Positions 1 through 5,973 of a stretch of 7,978 bases of DNA are shown in pieces; the first letter of the stretch is position 1, and each line of letters starts with the position of its first letter. Under the pieces are notes generated by a model. That model was given only the letters and a program-made list of their open reading frames with translations, was not told the DNA's origin and made no database searches. The stretch lies in contig JAIXZF010000377.1 in the NCBI GenBank assembly GCA_027489835.1, positions 1 to 7,978 on the forward strand, given 5' to 3'. Origin of the DNA: Hyphomicrobiales bacterium (GTDB lineage: Bacteria; Pseudomonadota; Alphaproteobacteria; Rhizobiales; Beijerinckiaceae). The position numbers and the translations under genes are program-made.

Positions 1-71
1 GCGGCCCGAACCAGCGCCAGCATGTTGGAGCCGCCGCCCGATATGAGCACGGCGGTCGGCGTCTTCGTCAT
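1..71 (-). CDS. purN: Phosphoribosylglycinamide formyltransferase, N-terminal fragment (cut by window edge)
   Basis: Only the first 23 complete codons are in the window; the rest lies beyond base 1. The translation begins MTKTPTAVLISGGGSNM. This matches the N-terminus of GAR transformylase, in which a first beta strand (VLIS) runs into a glycine-rich loop ending G-S-N that binds the substrate phosphate. PurN transfers a formyl group from 10-formyl-THF to GAR, the third step of cytosolic IMP synthesis. The ATG (71-69) overlaps the purM stop (70-68) as ATGA, and I see no strong Shine-Dalgarno sequence before it. Translation is therefore probably coupled to purM, and the purM-purN order is the usual one. 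The identification rests on a short stretch, but the neighbour makes it secure. Confidence 0.9.
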   Translation of the reverse strand, partial: MTKTPTAVLISGGGSNMLALVRA

Positions 72-1138
72 CGCAGCAGCGCGCCGCGGTAGCCGACGCG
101 CTCGCCGCCCTGGTGGGCCGTCACTTCGCCGGCCACGAACGGCGCCGTGTTGCGCTCGCCGAGTTTCGCGAGCACGGCGTCCGCTTCGCCCGGCGCAACG
201 ACGAGGACCATGCCCACGCCGCAGTTGAAGGTGCGGAGCATCTCGCGTTCGGCGACGCCGCCGGCTTCCGAGAGCCAGCGGAAGATGGCGGGCGGCGTGA
301 TGGCGTCGAGGTCGAGCATGGCGCCCAGCCCGTCGGGCAGCACGCGGGGAATGTTGTCGGGGAAGCCGCCGCCGGTGATGTGCGCCATGGCTTTGATCGC
401 GCCCGTCTCGCGGATGGCGGCCAGCAATGGCTTCACGTAGATGCGAGTGGGCGTCAGGAAGGCGGCGCTCATCGACAGCCCCGGCGCGAACGGCGCTTCC
501 TCCGCCCATCCGAGCCCGGACAGCGCCACAACCTTGCGCGCCAGCGAGAAGCCGTTCGAATGCAGGCCGGAGGAGGGCAGGGCGATCAGCAAATCGCCGG
601 GCGCGATGTCGCGCCGCGGCAGGAGTTGGCCGCGCTCGGCGGCGCCCACCGCGAAGCCCGCGAGGTCATAATCATTGACCGCGTAGAGCCCGGGCATCTC
701 GGCCGTCTCGCCGCCGATCAGCGCGCAGCCCGCCATCCGGCAGCCCTCGGCGATGCCCTTGACGATGTCCACGCCGGTGCGCTGGGTGAGCTTTCCGGTG
801 GCGAAGTAGTCGAGGAAGAACAGCGGCTCGGCGCCCTGCACCACGATGTCGTTGACGCACATCGCCACGAGGTCGATGCCGATCGTGTCATGGATGCCCG
901 TCTCGATCGCGATCTTGACCTTGGTGCCGACGCCGTCATTGGCCGCGACGAGGATCGGGTCCGAGAAACCCGCCGCCTTGAGGTCGAACAGGCCGCCGAA
1001 TCCGCCGATCTCGGCATCGGCGCCGGGCCGGCGCGTCGCCTTCACCAGCGGTTTGATGGCCTCGACCATGGCGTTGCCAGCGTCGATGTCGACGCCGGCC
1101 TCGGCGTAGGTGAGGCCATTCTTGGCGGGTCCGGACAT
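68..1138 (-). CDS. purM: Phosphoribosylformylglycinamidine cyclo-ligase (AIR synthetase)
   Basis: PurM converts FGAM and ATP to AIR, the fifth step of de novo purine synthesis, as a cytosolic homodimer. The 356-aa product is close to the 345 aa of E. coli PurM and matches it along its length. It begins with YAEAGVDIDAGN (residues 11-22), then a glycine-rich GGFGG (45-49), the ATP/substrate motif NDGVGTK (67-73), HDTIGIDLVAMCVND (83-97), QGAEPLFFLDY (101-111) and GGETAEMPG (142-150). Near the C-terminus are HITGGG, NIPRVLP and the FNCGVGM segment. No key motif is missing. The ATG at 1138-1136 places the conserved YxxAGVDID block at the usual distance from the N-terminus. The Shine-Dalgarno region is weak. 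The gene is the first of a purM-purN operon read leftward, divergent from the gene at 1301. Confidence 0.98.
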   Translation of the reverse strand: MSGPAKNGLTYAEAGVDIDAGNAMVEAIKPLVKATRRPGADAEIGGFGGLFDLKAAGFSDPILVAANDGVGTKVKIAIETGIHDTIGIDLVAMCVNDIVVQGAEPLFFLDYFATGKLTQRTGVDIVKGIAEGCRMAGCALIGGETAEMPGLYAVNDYDLAGFAVGAAERGQLLPRRDIAPGDLLIALPSSGLHSNGFSLARKVVALSGLGWAEEAPFAPGLSMSAAFLTPTRIYVKPLLAAIRETGAIKAMAHITGGGFPDNIPRVLPDGLGAMLDLDAITPPAIFRWLSEAGGVAEREMLRTFNCGVGMVLVVAPGEADAVLAKLGERNTAPFVAGEVTAHQGGERVGYRGALLR

Positions 1139-1300
1139 GGGCTGCGTCGCTCGCGGTGCTGGCCTCTGGGTGCAGGAGGGATAGAAAGCCCGTCTGCCCG
1201 CCGCAAGCGCGAATGCACTCGTCAGGACGATTTTCCATGGGTAACGTCACGTCGGGCATAATGGGCGGGGCGGAAATCCCGGCGCTGACGCTGGATAGAC
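1139..1300. promoter_or_regulatory. Divergent intergenic region between purM and the CDP-alcohol transferase gene
   Basis: This 162-bp gap separates two outward-facing starts and must hold the purM promoter (minus) and the promoter of the five-gene plus-strand run. The one clear sigma-70-like element is a plus-strand -10 hexamer, listed separately. On the minus strand only weak hexamers are visible, and I do not call a purM promoter. A direct repeat ACGTCACGTC lies at 1244-1253, just upstream of the plus-strand -10, and could be half-sites for a regulator, but I cannot name one. No terminator, RNA gene or convincing small ORF is visible. Confidence 0.6.
1232..1262 (+). promoter_or_regulatory. 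Possible sigma-70-type promoter for the plus-strand gene run
   Basis: CATAAT at 1257-1262 matches the -10 consensus at five of six positions and stands out in very GC-rich DNA. The best -35 candidate is TTTCCA at 1232-1237 (four of six to TTGACA), but its 19-nt spacer is longer than ideal; TTCCAT one base on gives an 18-nt spacer with a poorer match. A start about 7 nt after the -10 would give a leader of roughly 30 nt before the ATG at 1301. This is pattern matching only. Confidence 0.35.
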
Positions 1301-1831
1301 ATGACGATCCCGAACTTCATCACCATCGGGCGGCTGTTGGTCGTGCCGCTCGTCATCATGCTGATCGCGCAGGGAAGCTGGAGCGCGGCCTTCGCCCTTT
1401 TCGTGCTGGCGGGCATCTCCGATGGCGTCGACGGCTTCCTCGCGCGCCGCTACGACATGCGCTCTGAGCTCGGCGCCTACCTCGATCCCGTCGCGGACAA
1501 GGCGCTGCTGGTCTCGATCTACGTCACCATGGCGGTCGTCGGCATCATTCCGGCCTGGGTGGCGATCCTCGTGGTCTCGCGCGACATCCTCATCGTGTCG
1601 GGCGTGATCTTGTCCTGGGTGCTGGACAACCCGGTCGAGATGCGGCCGTTCCTCGTCAGCAAGCTCAACACCTTCGCCCAGATCGCTTTCGCGGCGGCGG
1701 TGCTGGCCGCCAAGGCGTTCGACGTGTCGCTGACGCTCTGGTTCGACGCGTCGATGTGGACCATCGCTGCGTTGACGCTGGCTTCCGCCGGCGCCTATCT
1801 GGCATTCTGGGTGAAGCACATGGCGGGCTGA
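1301..1831 (+). CDS. CDP-alcohol phosphatidyltransferase family membrane protein (PgsA/cardiolipin synthase-like)
   Basis: This 176-aa integral membrane enzyme should transfer a phosphatidyl group from CDP-diacylglycerol to an alcohol at the inner membrane. The family signature D-G-x2-A-R-x8-G-x3-D-x3-D is complete: D44 G45, A48 R49, G58, D62 and D66, with the extra upstream aspartate D41; these residues bind two metal ions and the CDP moiety. The N-terminus (NFITIGRLLVVPLVI) is typical of PgsA and of eukaryotic-type cardiolipin synthases. Hydrophobic stretches fit about six membrane helices. The acceptor (glycerol-3-phosphate or phosphatidylglycerol) cannot be decided from sequence, so I give no symbol. 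ATG 1301 puts the family start right before NFIT; the Shine-Dalgarno (GGA at 1293-1295) is weak. The next gene starts 20 nt after the stop, so it is likely cotranscribed. Confidence 0.9.
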   Translation: MTIPNFITIGRLLVVPLVIMLIAQGSWSAAFALFVLAGISDGVDGFLARRYDMRSELGAYLDPVADKALLVSIYVTMAVVGIIPAWVAILVVSRDILIVSGVILSWVLDNPVEMRPFLVSKLNTFAQIAFAAAVLAAKAFDVSLTLWFDASMWTIAALTLASAGAYLAFWVKHMAG

Positions 1832-1851
1832 AGCCGCGCCGGAGTCTCTGA

Positions 1852-2943
1852 ATGACCTTGCAGAAGCAGTTCGGGTTCTGGCTGGCCGCCTTCGCCGTGT
1901 TGGCGCTGGCGCTTTATGTGCTGTCCGACGTCCTGCTGCCCTTCGTGGCGGGCCTGGTGCTGGCCTACCTGCTCGATCCCCTCGCCAGCCGCCTCGAGAG
2001 GATGGGGGTCAGCCGCCTCGTGGCCACCATCGGCATCCTCTCGACCTTCGTGCTGCTCTTCGTGCTGGCCCTCGTCCTGCTCGCCCCGGTCCTCGCGCAG
2101 CAGCTCTCGGTCTTCGTCGCCCGCCTGCCGGGCTATCTCGCCCAGCTCCAGGCCATCGCCAGCGAACGGGGCGGCCCGCTCCTGCAGCGGCTCGACCTCG
2201 GCTCGGGGCTGCAGGACGCGCAGAAGATCATCGCCGATTTCGCAGGTCAGGCCGTCGCCTGGGTCACGCGCGTGGCCCAGACCGCGCTGGCCGGCGGGCA
2301 GGCCATCGTCGGCATCGTCTCGCTGCTGGTCATCACGCCCGTCGTCGCCTTCTACCTGCTGGTGGACTGGGACCGCATGGTCGCGGCCATCGACAGCTGG
2401 CTGCCCGTGCGCCAGCGCGAGACGATCCGCGGCCTCGTCGCGCAGATGGATTACGCCATCGCCGGCTTCATCCGCGGCCAGTCGCTCGTCTGCCTGCTGC
2501 TCGGCAGCTATTATGCCGTCGGCCTCTGGGCCATGGGCCTCAATTTCGGCGTGCTGATCGGCATCGTGTCGGGTTTTCTGAGCTTCATTCCCTATATCGG
2601 CTCGATCACCGGGCTGCTGCTCGCGGTCGGTGTCGCCACGGTGCAGTTCTGGCCGGATTGGAAGATGCCGCTGATCGCCTTCGCCATCTTCGCCTCGGGC
2701 CAGTTCATCGAGGGCAACATCCTCTCGCCCAAGTTGGTGGGCGAGGCTGTGGGGCTGCATCCCGTCTGGCTGATGTTCGCTCTGGTGGCCTTCGGCTCCC
2801 TGTTCGGCTTCCTCGGCCTGTTGCTGGCGGTGCCGCTCGCCGCCGTCGTTGGCGTGCTGGCGCGGTTCGCGCTGGGCCAGTATCTGGCCAGCCCGCTCTA
2901 CAGCGGCTCACGCCGTGCCGCGCGCGAGCCTTCCGATGTCTGA
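1852..2943 (+). CDS. AI-2E family transporter (PerM/YfgO-like permease)
   Basis: This 363-aa multi-pass inner-membrane protein belongs to the AI-2E/UPF0118 family (Pfam AI-2E_transport). Hydrophobic helices are visible at about 9-24, 27-41, 56-81 and 148-171, with a further cluster from about 205 to 340. Family landmarks are present: LDPLASRLERMGVSR (41-55), PVVAFYLLVDWDRM (163-176), FIPYIGS (245-251), and EGNILSPKLVGEAVGLHP (287-304) followed by a glycine-rich closing helix. The long hydrophilic stretch between helices 3 and 4 is the usual soluble segment. Members have been linked to autoinducer-2 export (TqsA) and cation/proton antiport, while PerM itself is poorly defined; the substrate here is unknown. 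A good Shine-Dalgarno GGAG (1841-1844) sits 7 nt before the ATG. The 3' end overlaps hdaA by 8 nt, which implies translational coupling. Confidence 0.93.
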   Translation: MTLQKQFGFWLAAFAVLALALYVLSDVLLPFVAGLVLAYLLDPLASRLERMGVSRLVATIGILSTFVLLFVLALVLLAPVLAQQLSVFVARLPGYLAQLQAIASERGGPLLQRLDLGSGLQDAQKIIADFAGQAVAWVTRVAQTALAGGQAIVGIVSLLVITPVVAFYLLVDWDRMVAAIDSWLPVRQRETIRGLVAQMDYAIAGFIRGQSLVCLLLGSYYAVGLWAMGLNFGVLIGIVSGFLSFIPYIGSITGLLLAVGVATVQFWPDWKMPLIAFAIFASGQFIEGNILSPKLVGEAVGLHPVWLMFALVAFGSLFGFLGLLLAVPLAAVVGVLARFALGQYLASPLYSGSRRAAREPSDV

Positions 2944-3643
2944 GGCGAAGCCGCGGCCCGGCCAGCGCGGCACGCAGCTCGCGCTCGATCTGGCTGGCGA
3001 GCCGCGCTACGGCGTGGAGGATTTCCTGGTCGGCCCCTCCAACGAGGATGCCTACGACCTGATCGAAAGCTGGCCCGGATGGCCGGATTCGGCGCTTGTG
3101 CTGGTCGGCCCGGAAGGCTCGGGCAAGACGCATCTCGCCGCCATCTGGGCCGAGCGCTCCCACGCCTGGCGTCTTCCGCTGGCCGAGCTGACCATGGCCC
3201 GCGTGCCTGAGCTGGCCTCGGGCGGCGCGCTGGTGATCGAGGATTGCGAGCGCTCCCAGCGTGACGAGCCGGCGCTGTTCCACCTGCTCAATCTCCTGCG
3301 CGCCCGCGGCGGCTCGATCATCCTCACCGCCCGCAGCGCGCCCGACGCCTGGGGGCTGTCCACGCCCGACCTGATCTCGCGCCTCAGGCTCGCGCCTGTG
3401 GCCCGCATCCAGCCGCCCGATGATGAACTGCTCAAGGCCGTGCTGGTGAAGCTCTTTCTCGACCGCCAGCTGATCGTCGACACCGGCGTGATCGACGCCG
3501 TGGCGCTCCGCATCCCGCGCTCCTTCGCTCAGGCGCGTGGCGTGGTGCAGGCCATCGACCGCGCTTCGCTGGAACGCGGCCGCCGCGTAACGCGCGCCTT
3601 CGCCTGCCAGTACGCCGACGAGCTGACGGCCGCCGCGGAATGA
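2936..3643 (+). CDS. hdaA: DnaA-homologous replication regulator HdaA (regulatory inactivation of DnaA)
   Basis: This 235-aa protein carries a DnaA-type AAA+ domain but lacks the DnaA DNA-binding domain. With the DNA-loaded beta clamp, Hda/HdaA stimulates ATP hydrolysis by DnaA and so prevents re-initiation. The N-terminus holds a clamp-binding motif, QLALDL (14-19), as in Hda. The Walker A is GPEGSGKT (58-65), the Walker B-like strand ALVIEDCE (98-105), a sensor 1-like strand IILTARS (128-134), and the box VII segment PDLISRL (144-150) carries the presumed arginine finger R149. I chose ATG 2936, which lies 8 nt before the stop of the upstream gene and places the clamp motif near the N-terminus. 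The in-frame ATG at 2849 would add 29 residues encoded inside the transporter gene with no family resemblance. Paralogues such as DnaA itself are ruled out by length. Confidence 0.93.
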   Translation: MSEAKPRPGQRGTQLALDLAGEPRYGVEDFLVGPSNEDAYDLIESWPGWPDSALVLVGPEGSGKTHLAAIWAERSHAWRLPLAELTMARVPELASGGALVIEDCERSQRDEPALFHLLNLLRARGGSIILTARSAPDAWGLSTPDLISRLRLAPVARIQPPDDELLKAVLVKLFLDRQLIVDTGVIDAVALRIPRSFAQARGVVQAIDRASLERGRRVTRAFACQYADELTAAAE

Positions 3644-3651
3644 GCAAATCC

Positions 3652-3669
3652 CTGTCGTCAGAACGTCAT
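3652..3669 (+). promoter_or_regulatory. PHO-box-like direct repeat (candidate PhoB site) upstream of ppk
   Basis: CTGTCGT (3652-3658) and ACGTCAT (3663-3669) are separated by four bases. This is the geometry of a PhoB site: two 7-mers with consensus CTGTCAT, 11 nt apart. The matches are 6/7 and 5/7. The site lies just past the hdaA stop (3643) and 42 nt before the preferred ppk start, in a locally AT-richer segment. ppk is a known Pho regulon member in several proteobacteria, so the target makes sense. No convincing -10 hexamer follows, which limits confidence. Confidence 0.45.
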
Positions 3670-3696
3670 GTAGCCATTGCAACTGGAAGATCCCGC

Positions 3697-3703
3697 AAGA
3701 GGA
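3697..3703 (+). promoter_or_regulatory. Strong Shine-Dalgarno sequence that decides the ppk start
   Basis: AAGAGGA is a near-consensus ribosome binding site 8 nt before GTG 3712. The upstream in-frame ATG at 3640 has only GCGGA directly abutting it, with no proper spacing. This site is the main reason for starting ppk at 3712. Confidence 0.7.
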
Positions 3704-3711
3704 CTTCGACC

Positions 3712-5973
3712 GTGACCGAGACCGAGAAGGCTGGAACCGCAACGCCGCCGCCGGCTTCGACGCCAGCTGCCGACGATCCCGCGCGGGGCGCGCAGAAGAC
3801 CGCCAAGCCCGCGAAGCCGCCGCCGCTGCCGAAGGTCCAGGTGCCCTCCTGGGTCAGGGATCCCAAGCGCTTCGTCAACCGAGAGCTTTCCTGGCTGCAG
3901 TTCAACCGCCGCGTCATGGAGGAGGCTTCCAACCGCAACCATCCGCTGCTCGAGCAGCTCCGGTTCCTGTCGATCTCCGCGAACAACCTCGACGAATTCT
4001 TCATGGTGCGCGTGTCGGGGCTGATCGAGCAGCTCAAGGCCGGCGTGACCGCGCCCAGCGAGGATGGGCTGAGCCCCGCCGACCAGCTGGCCCGGATCGC
4101 CGAATCCGTCGCATCGCTCACGCATGACCAGCAGCAGCGCTGGCGCGATCTGCGCGGCGATCTCGCCAAGGCCGGGATCGTCATCATCGAGCCCGGTGAC
4201 GTCTCGCGGCAGGACCTGATGTGGCTTGAGGATTACTTCCTCAATTACGTCTTCCCGGTGCTGACGCCGCTCGCCATCGACCCGGCCCATCCGTTTCCGT
4301 TCATTCCCAATCTCGGCTTCACCGTCGCGCTCGACCTCGCGCGCGAGAGCGACGGCCGCGCGCTGAAGGCGCTCATCCGCATCCCGTCGCGCTTCGAGCG
4401 CTTCGTCGAGGTGCCGGATATCGGCCGCACCGGCGCCAACCGCTTCATCGCGCTCGAGCACATCATCGAGCTGTTCACCGCCAAGCTCTTCCCGGGCTAC
4501 GAGGTGCGCGGCCACGGCTCGTTCCGCGTCGTTCGCGACACTGACCTCGACATCGAGGAGGAGGCCGAGGACCTGGTCCGCATGTTCGAGAACATGCTCA
4601 AGCAGCGCCGCCGCGGCGTCGTCATCCGGCTCGAGATCGAGGCGTCCATGCCCGACCGGCTGCGCAGCATGATCGTCCGCGAGCTGAAGGTGGAGCCCGA
4701 CGAGATCGTCGACGTGGACGGCATGATCGGCCTCAACGAACTCTCGCAGCTCGTCGGCGTCGAGCGGCCGACGCTGAAGTTCAAGCGCTACGAGGCTCGC
4801 TTCCCCGAGCGCATCCGCGAGCACGGAGGCGATTGCTTCGCGGCGATCCGGCGCAAGGACATCGTGGTTCACCACCCGTACGAATCCTTCGACGTGGTGG
4901 TGCAGTATCTCCAGCAGGCGGCGCGCGATCCGAACGTGGTCGCCATCAAGCAGACGCTCTACCGCACCTCGTCGGACAGCCCCATCGTCAAGGCGCTGGC
5001 CGAGGCGGCCGAGGCCGGCAAGTCCGTCACAGCCCTGGTGGAGCTGAAGGCGCGCTTCGACGAGGAGGCCAACATCCGCTGGGCGCGCGACCTCGAACGC
5101 GCGGGCGTGCAGGTCGTCTACGGCTTCCTCGAGCTCAAGACCCACGCCAAGCTCTCGCTCGTCGTCCGCCGCGAGGGCACGCAGCTGGTCACCTACTGCC
5201 ATGTCGGCACCGGCAACTATCATCCGATCACGGCGCGCGTTTACACCGATATCTCGTTCTTCACTGCCGATCCCGTGATCGGGCGCGACGTCGCGCGGAT
5301 CTTCAACTTCATCTCCGGCTATGCCGAGCCCCAGGAGCTGGAGCTGATGGCCGTGTCGCCGATGACCGCCAAGCGCCGCCTGCTCGCCCATATCCGCGAG
5401 GAGATCGACCACGCCAAGGCCGGCCGGCCTGCCGCCATCTGGGGCAAGTGCAACAGCCTCGTCGACCCGGTCATCATCGATGCGCTCTACGAGGCGAGCT
5501 GCGCCGGCGTGCAGATCGACCTCGTCGTGCGCGGCATCTGCTGCCTGAGGCCGGGGGTCGAGGGCATGAGCCAGAACATCCGCGTCAAGTCGATCGTCGG
5601 CCGCTTCCTCGAGCATGGCCGCATCTATGCGTTCGGCAACGGCCATGGCCTGCCGCACGCCAAGGCGCATCTCTACATCTCGTCCGCCGACCTCATGCCG
5701 CGCAATCTCGACCGGCGGGTCGAAGCGCTGATGCCGATCACCAACCTAACGGTGCATCAGCAGATCCTCGATCAGATCCTGATGGCCAACCTTCTCGACA
5801 ACGAACAGAGCTGGCGCATCTTGCCCGACGGGACGTCGCAACGCATTGTCCCGGCCAAGGGCGAGCAGCCTTTCAACGCCCACAAATACTTCATGACCAA
5901 TCCGAGCCTGTCCGGCCGTGGAAAATCCCTTGCCCTCTCAAGCCCCACGATCCTCGCCCGCCGCGGGGGATGA
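3712..5973 (+). CDS. ppk: Polyphosphate kinase 1
   Basis: PPK1 reversibly polymerises the gamma-phosphate of ATP into inorganic polyphosphate, usually as a membrane-associated oligomer. From GTG 3712 the product is 753 aa; E. coli PPK has 688. An Ala/Pro/Lys-rich segment (about 1-43) precedes the N-domain (FVNRELSWLQFNRRV from 54; NNLDEFFMVRV at 91-101). The catalytic parts are intact: KQTLYR with R418, ELKARFDEEANI with R448, KTHAK with H478 and FLEHGRIY with H635. Their spacings (30, 30 and 157) equal those of E. coli R375, R405, H435 (the phosphorylated histidine) and H592. An in-frame ATG at 3640 overlaps the hdaA stop and would add 24 residues. Those codons are 12/24 G/C-ending and include AGA, AGG and GTA, against 17/24 for the next 24 codons, so I read them as leader. 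The 3' end overlaps ppx by 56 nt. Confidence 0.96.
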   Translation: MTETEKAGTATPPPASTPAADDPARGAQKTAKPAKPPPLPKVQVPSWVRDPKRFVNRELSWLQFNRRVMEEASNRNHPLLEQLRFLSISANNLDEFFMVRVSGLIEQLKAGVTAPSEDGLSPADQLARIAESVASLTHDQQQRWRDLRGDLAKAGIVIIEPGDVSRQDLMWLEDYFLNYVFPVLTPLAIDPAHPFPFIPNLGFTVALDLARESDGRALKALIRIPSRFERFVEVPDIGRTGANRFIALEHIIELFTAKLFPGYEVRGHGSFRVVRDTDLDIEEEAEDLVRMFENMLKQRRRGVVIRLEIEASMPDRLRSMIVRELKVEPDEIVDVDGMIGLNELSQLVGVERPTLKFKRYEARFPERIREHGGDCFAAIRRKDIVVHHPYESFDVVVQYLQQAARDPNVVAIKQTLYRTSSDSPIVKALAEAAEAGKSVTALVELKARFDEEANIRWARDLERAGVQVVYGFLELKTHAKLSLVVRREGTQLVTYCHVGTGNYHPITARVYTDISFFTADPVIGRDVARIFNFISGYAEPQELELMAVSPMTAKRRLLAHIREEIDHAKAGRPAAIWGKCNSLVDPVIIDALYEASCAGVQIDLVVRGICCLRPGVEGMSQNIRVKSIVGRFLEHGRIYAFGNGHGLPHAKAHLYISSADLMPRNLDRRVEALMPITNLTVHQQILDQILMANLLDNEQSWRILPDGTSQRIVPAKGEQPFNAHKYFMTNPSLSGRGKSLALSSPTILARRGG

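Noticed and set aside
1139..1220. Possible purM promoter on the minus strand (TTGCGG, 17 nt, TATCCC)
   Set aside because: Each hexamer matches consensus at only three of six positions. In GC-rich DNA that is not enough to call it.
113..1261. 382-codon open frame on the plus strand opposite purM
   Set aside because: Same effect: purM on the other strand is unmistakable along its full length, and this frame shows no recognisable motif.
1842..1846. GAGTC, a GANTC (CcrM methylation) site in the leader of the transporter gene
   Set aside because: A single 5-bp match is expected by chance. It overlaps the Shine-Dalgarno rather than a promoter, and nothing else suggests cell-cycle methylation control here.
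2849..2935. Upstream ATG extending hdaA by 29 codons
   Set aside because: The extra residues are encoded inside the transporter gene in another frame and resemble nothing in Hda proteins. ATG 2936 gives the usual short N-terminus before the clamp-binding motif.
3670..3711. A -10 hexamer downstream of the PHO-box candidate
   Set aside because: I looked for a TATAAT-like element at the distance expected of PhoB-dependent promoters. The best hexamers match at two of six positions, so none is annotated.
3658..5670. 670-codon open frame on the minus strand opposite ppk
   Set aside because: It is the antisense shadow of ppk. High G/C at third positions removes stops from the opposite frame, the translation is rich in Arg, Asp, Glu, Leu and Ala without domain features, and the sense product has every PPK1 catalytic residue.
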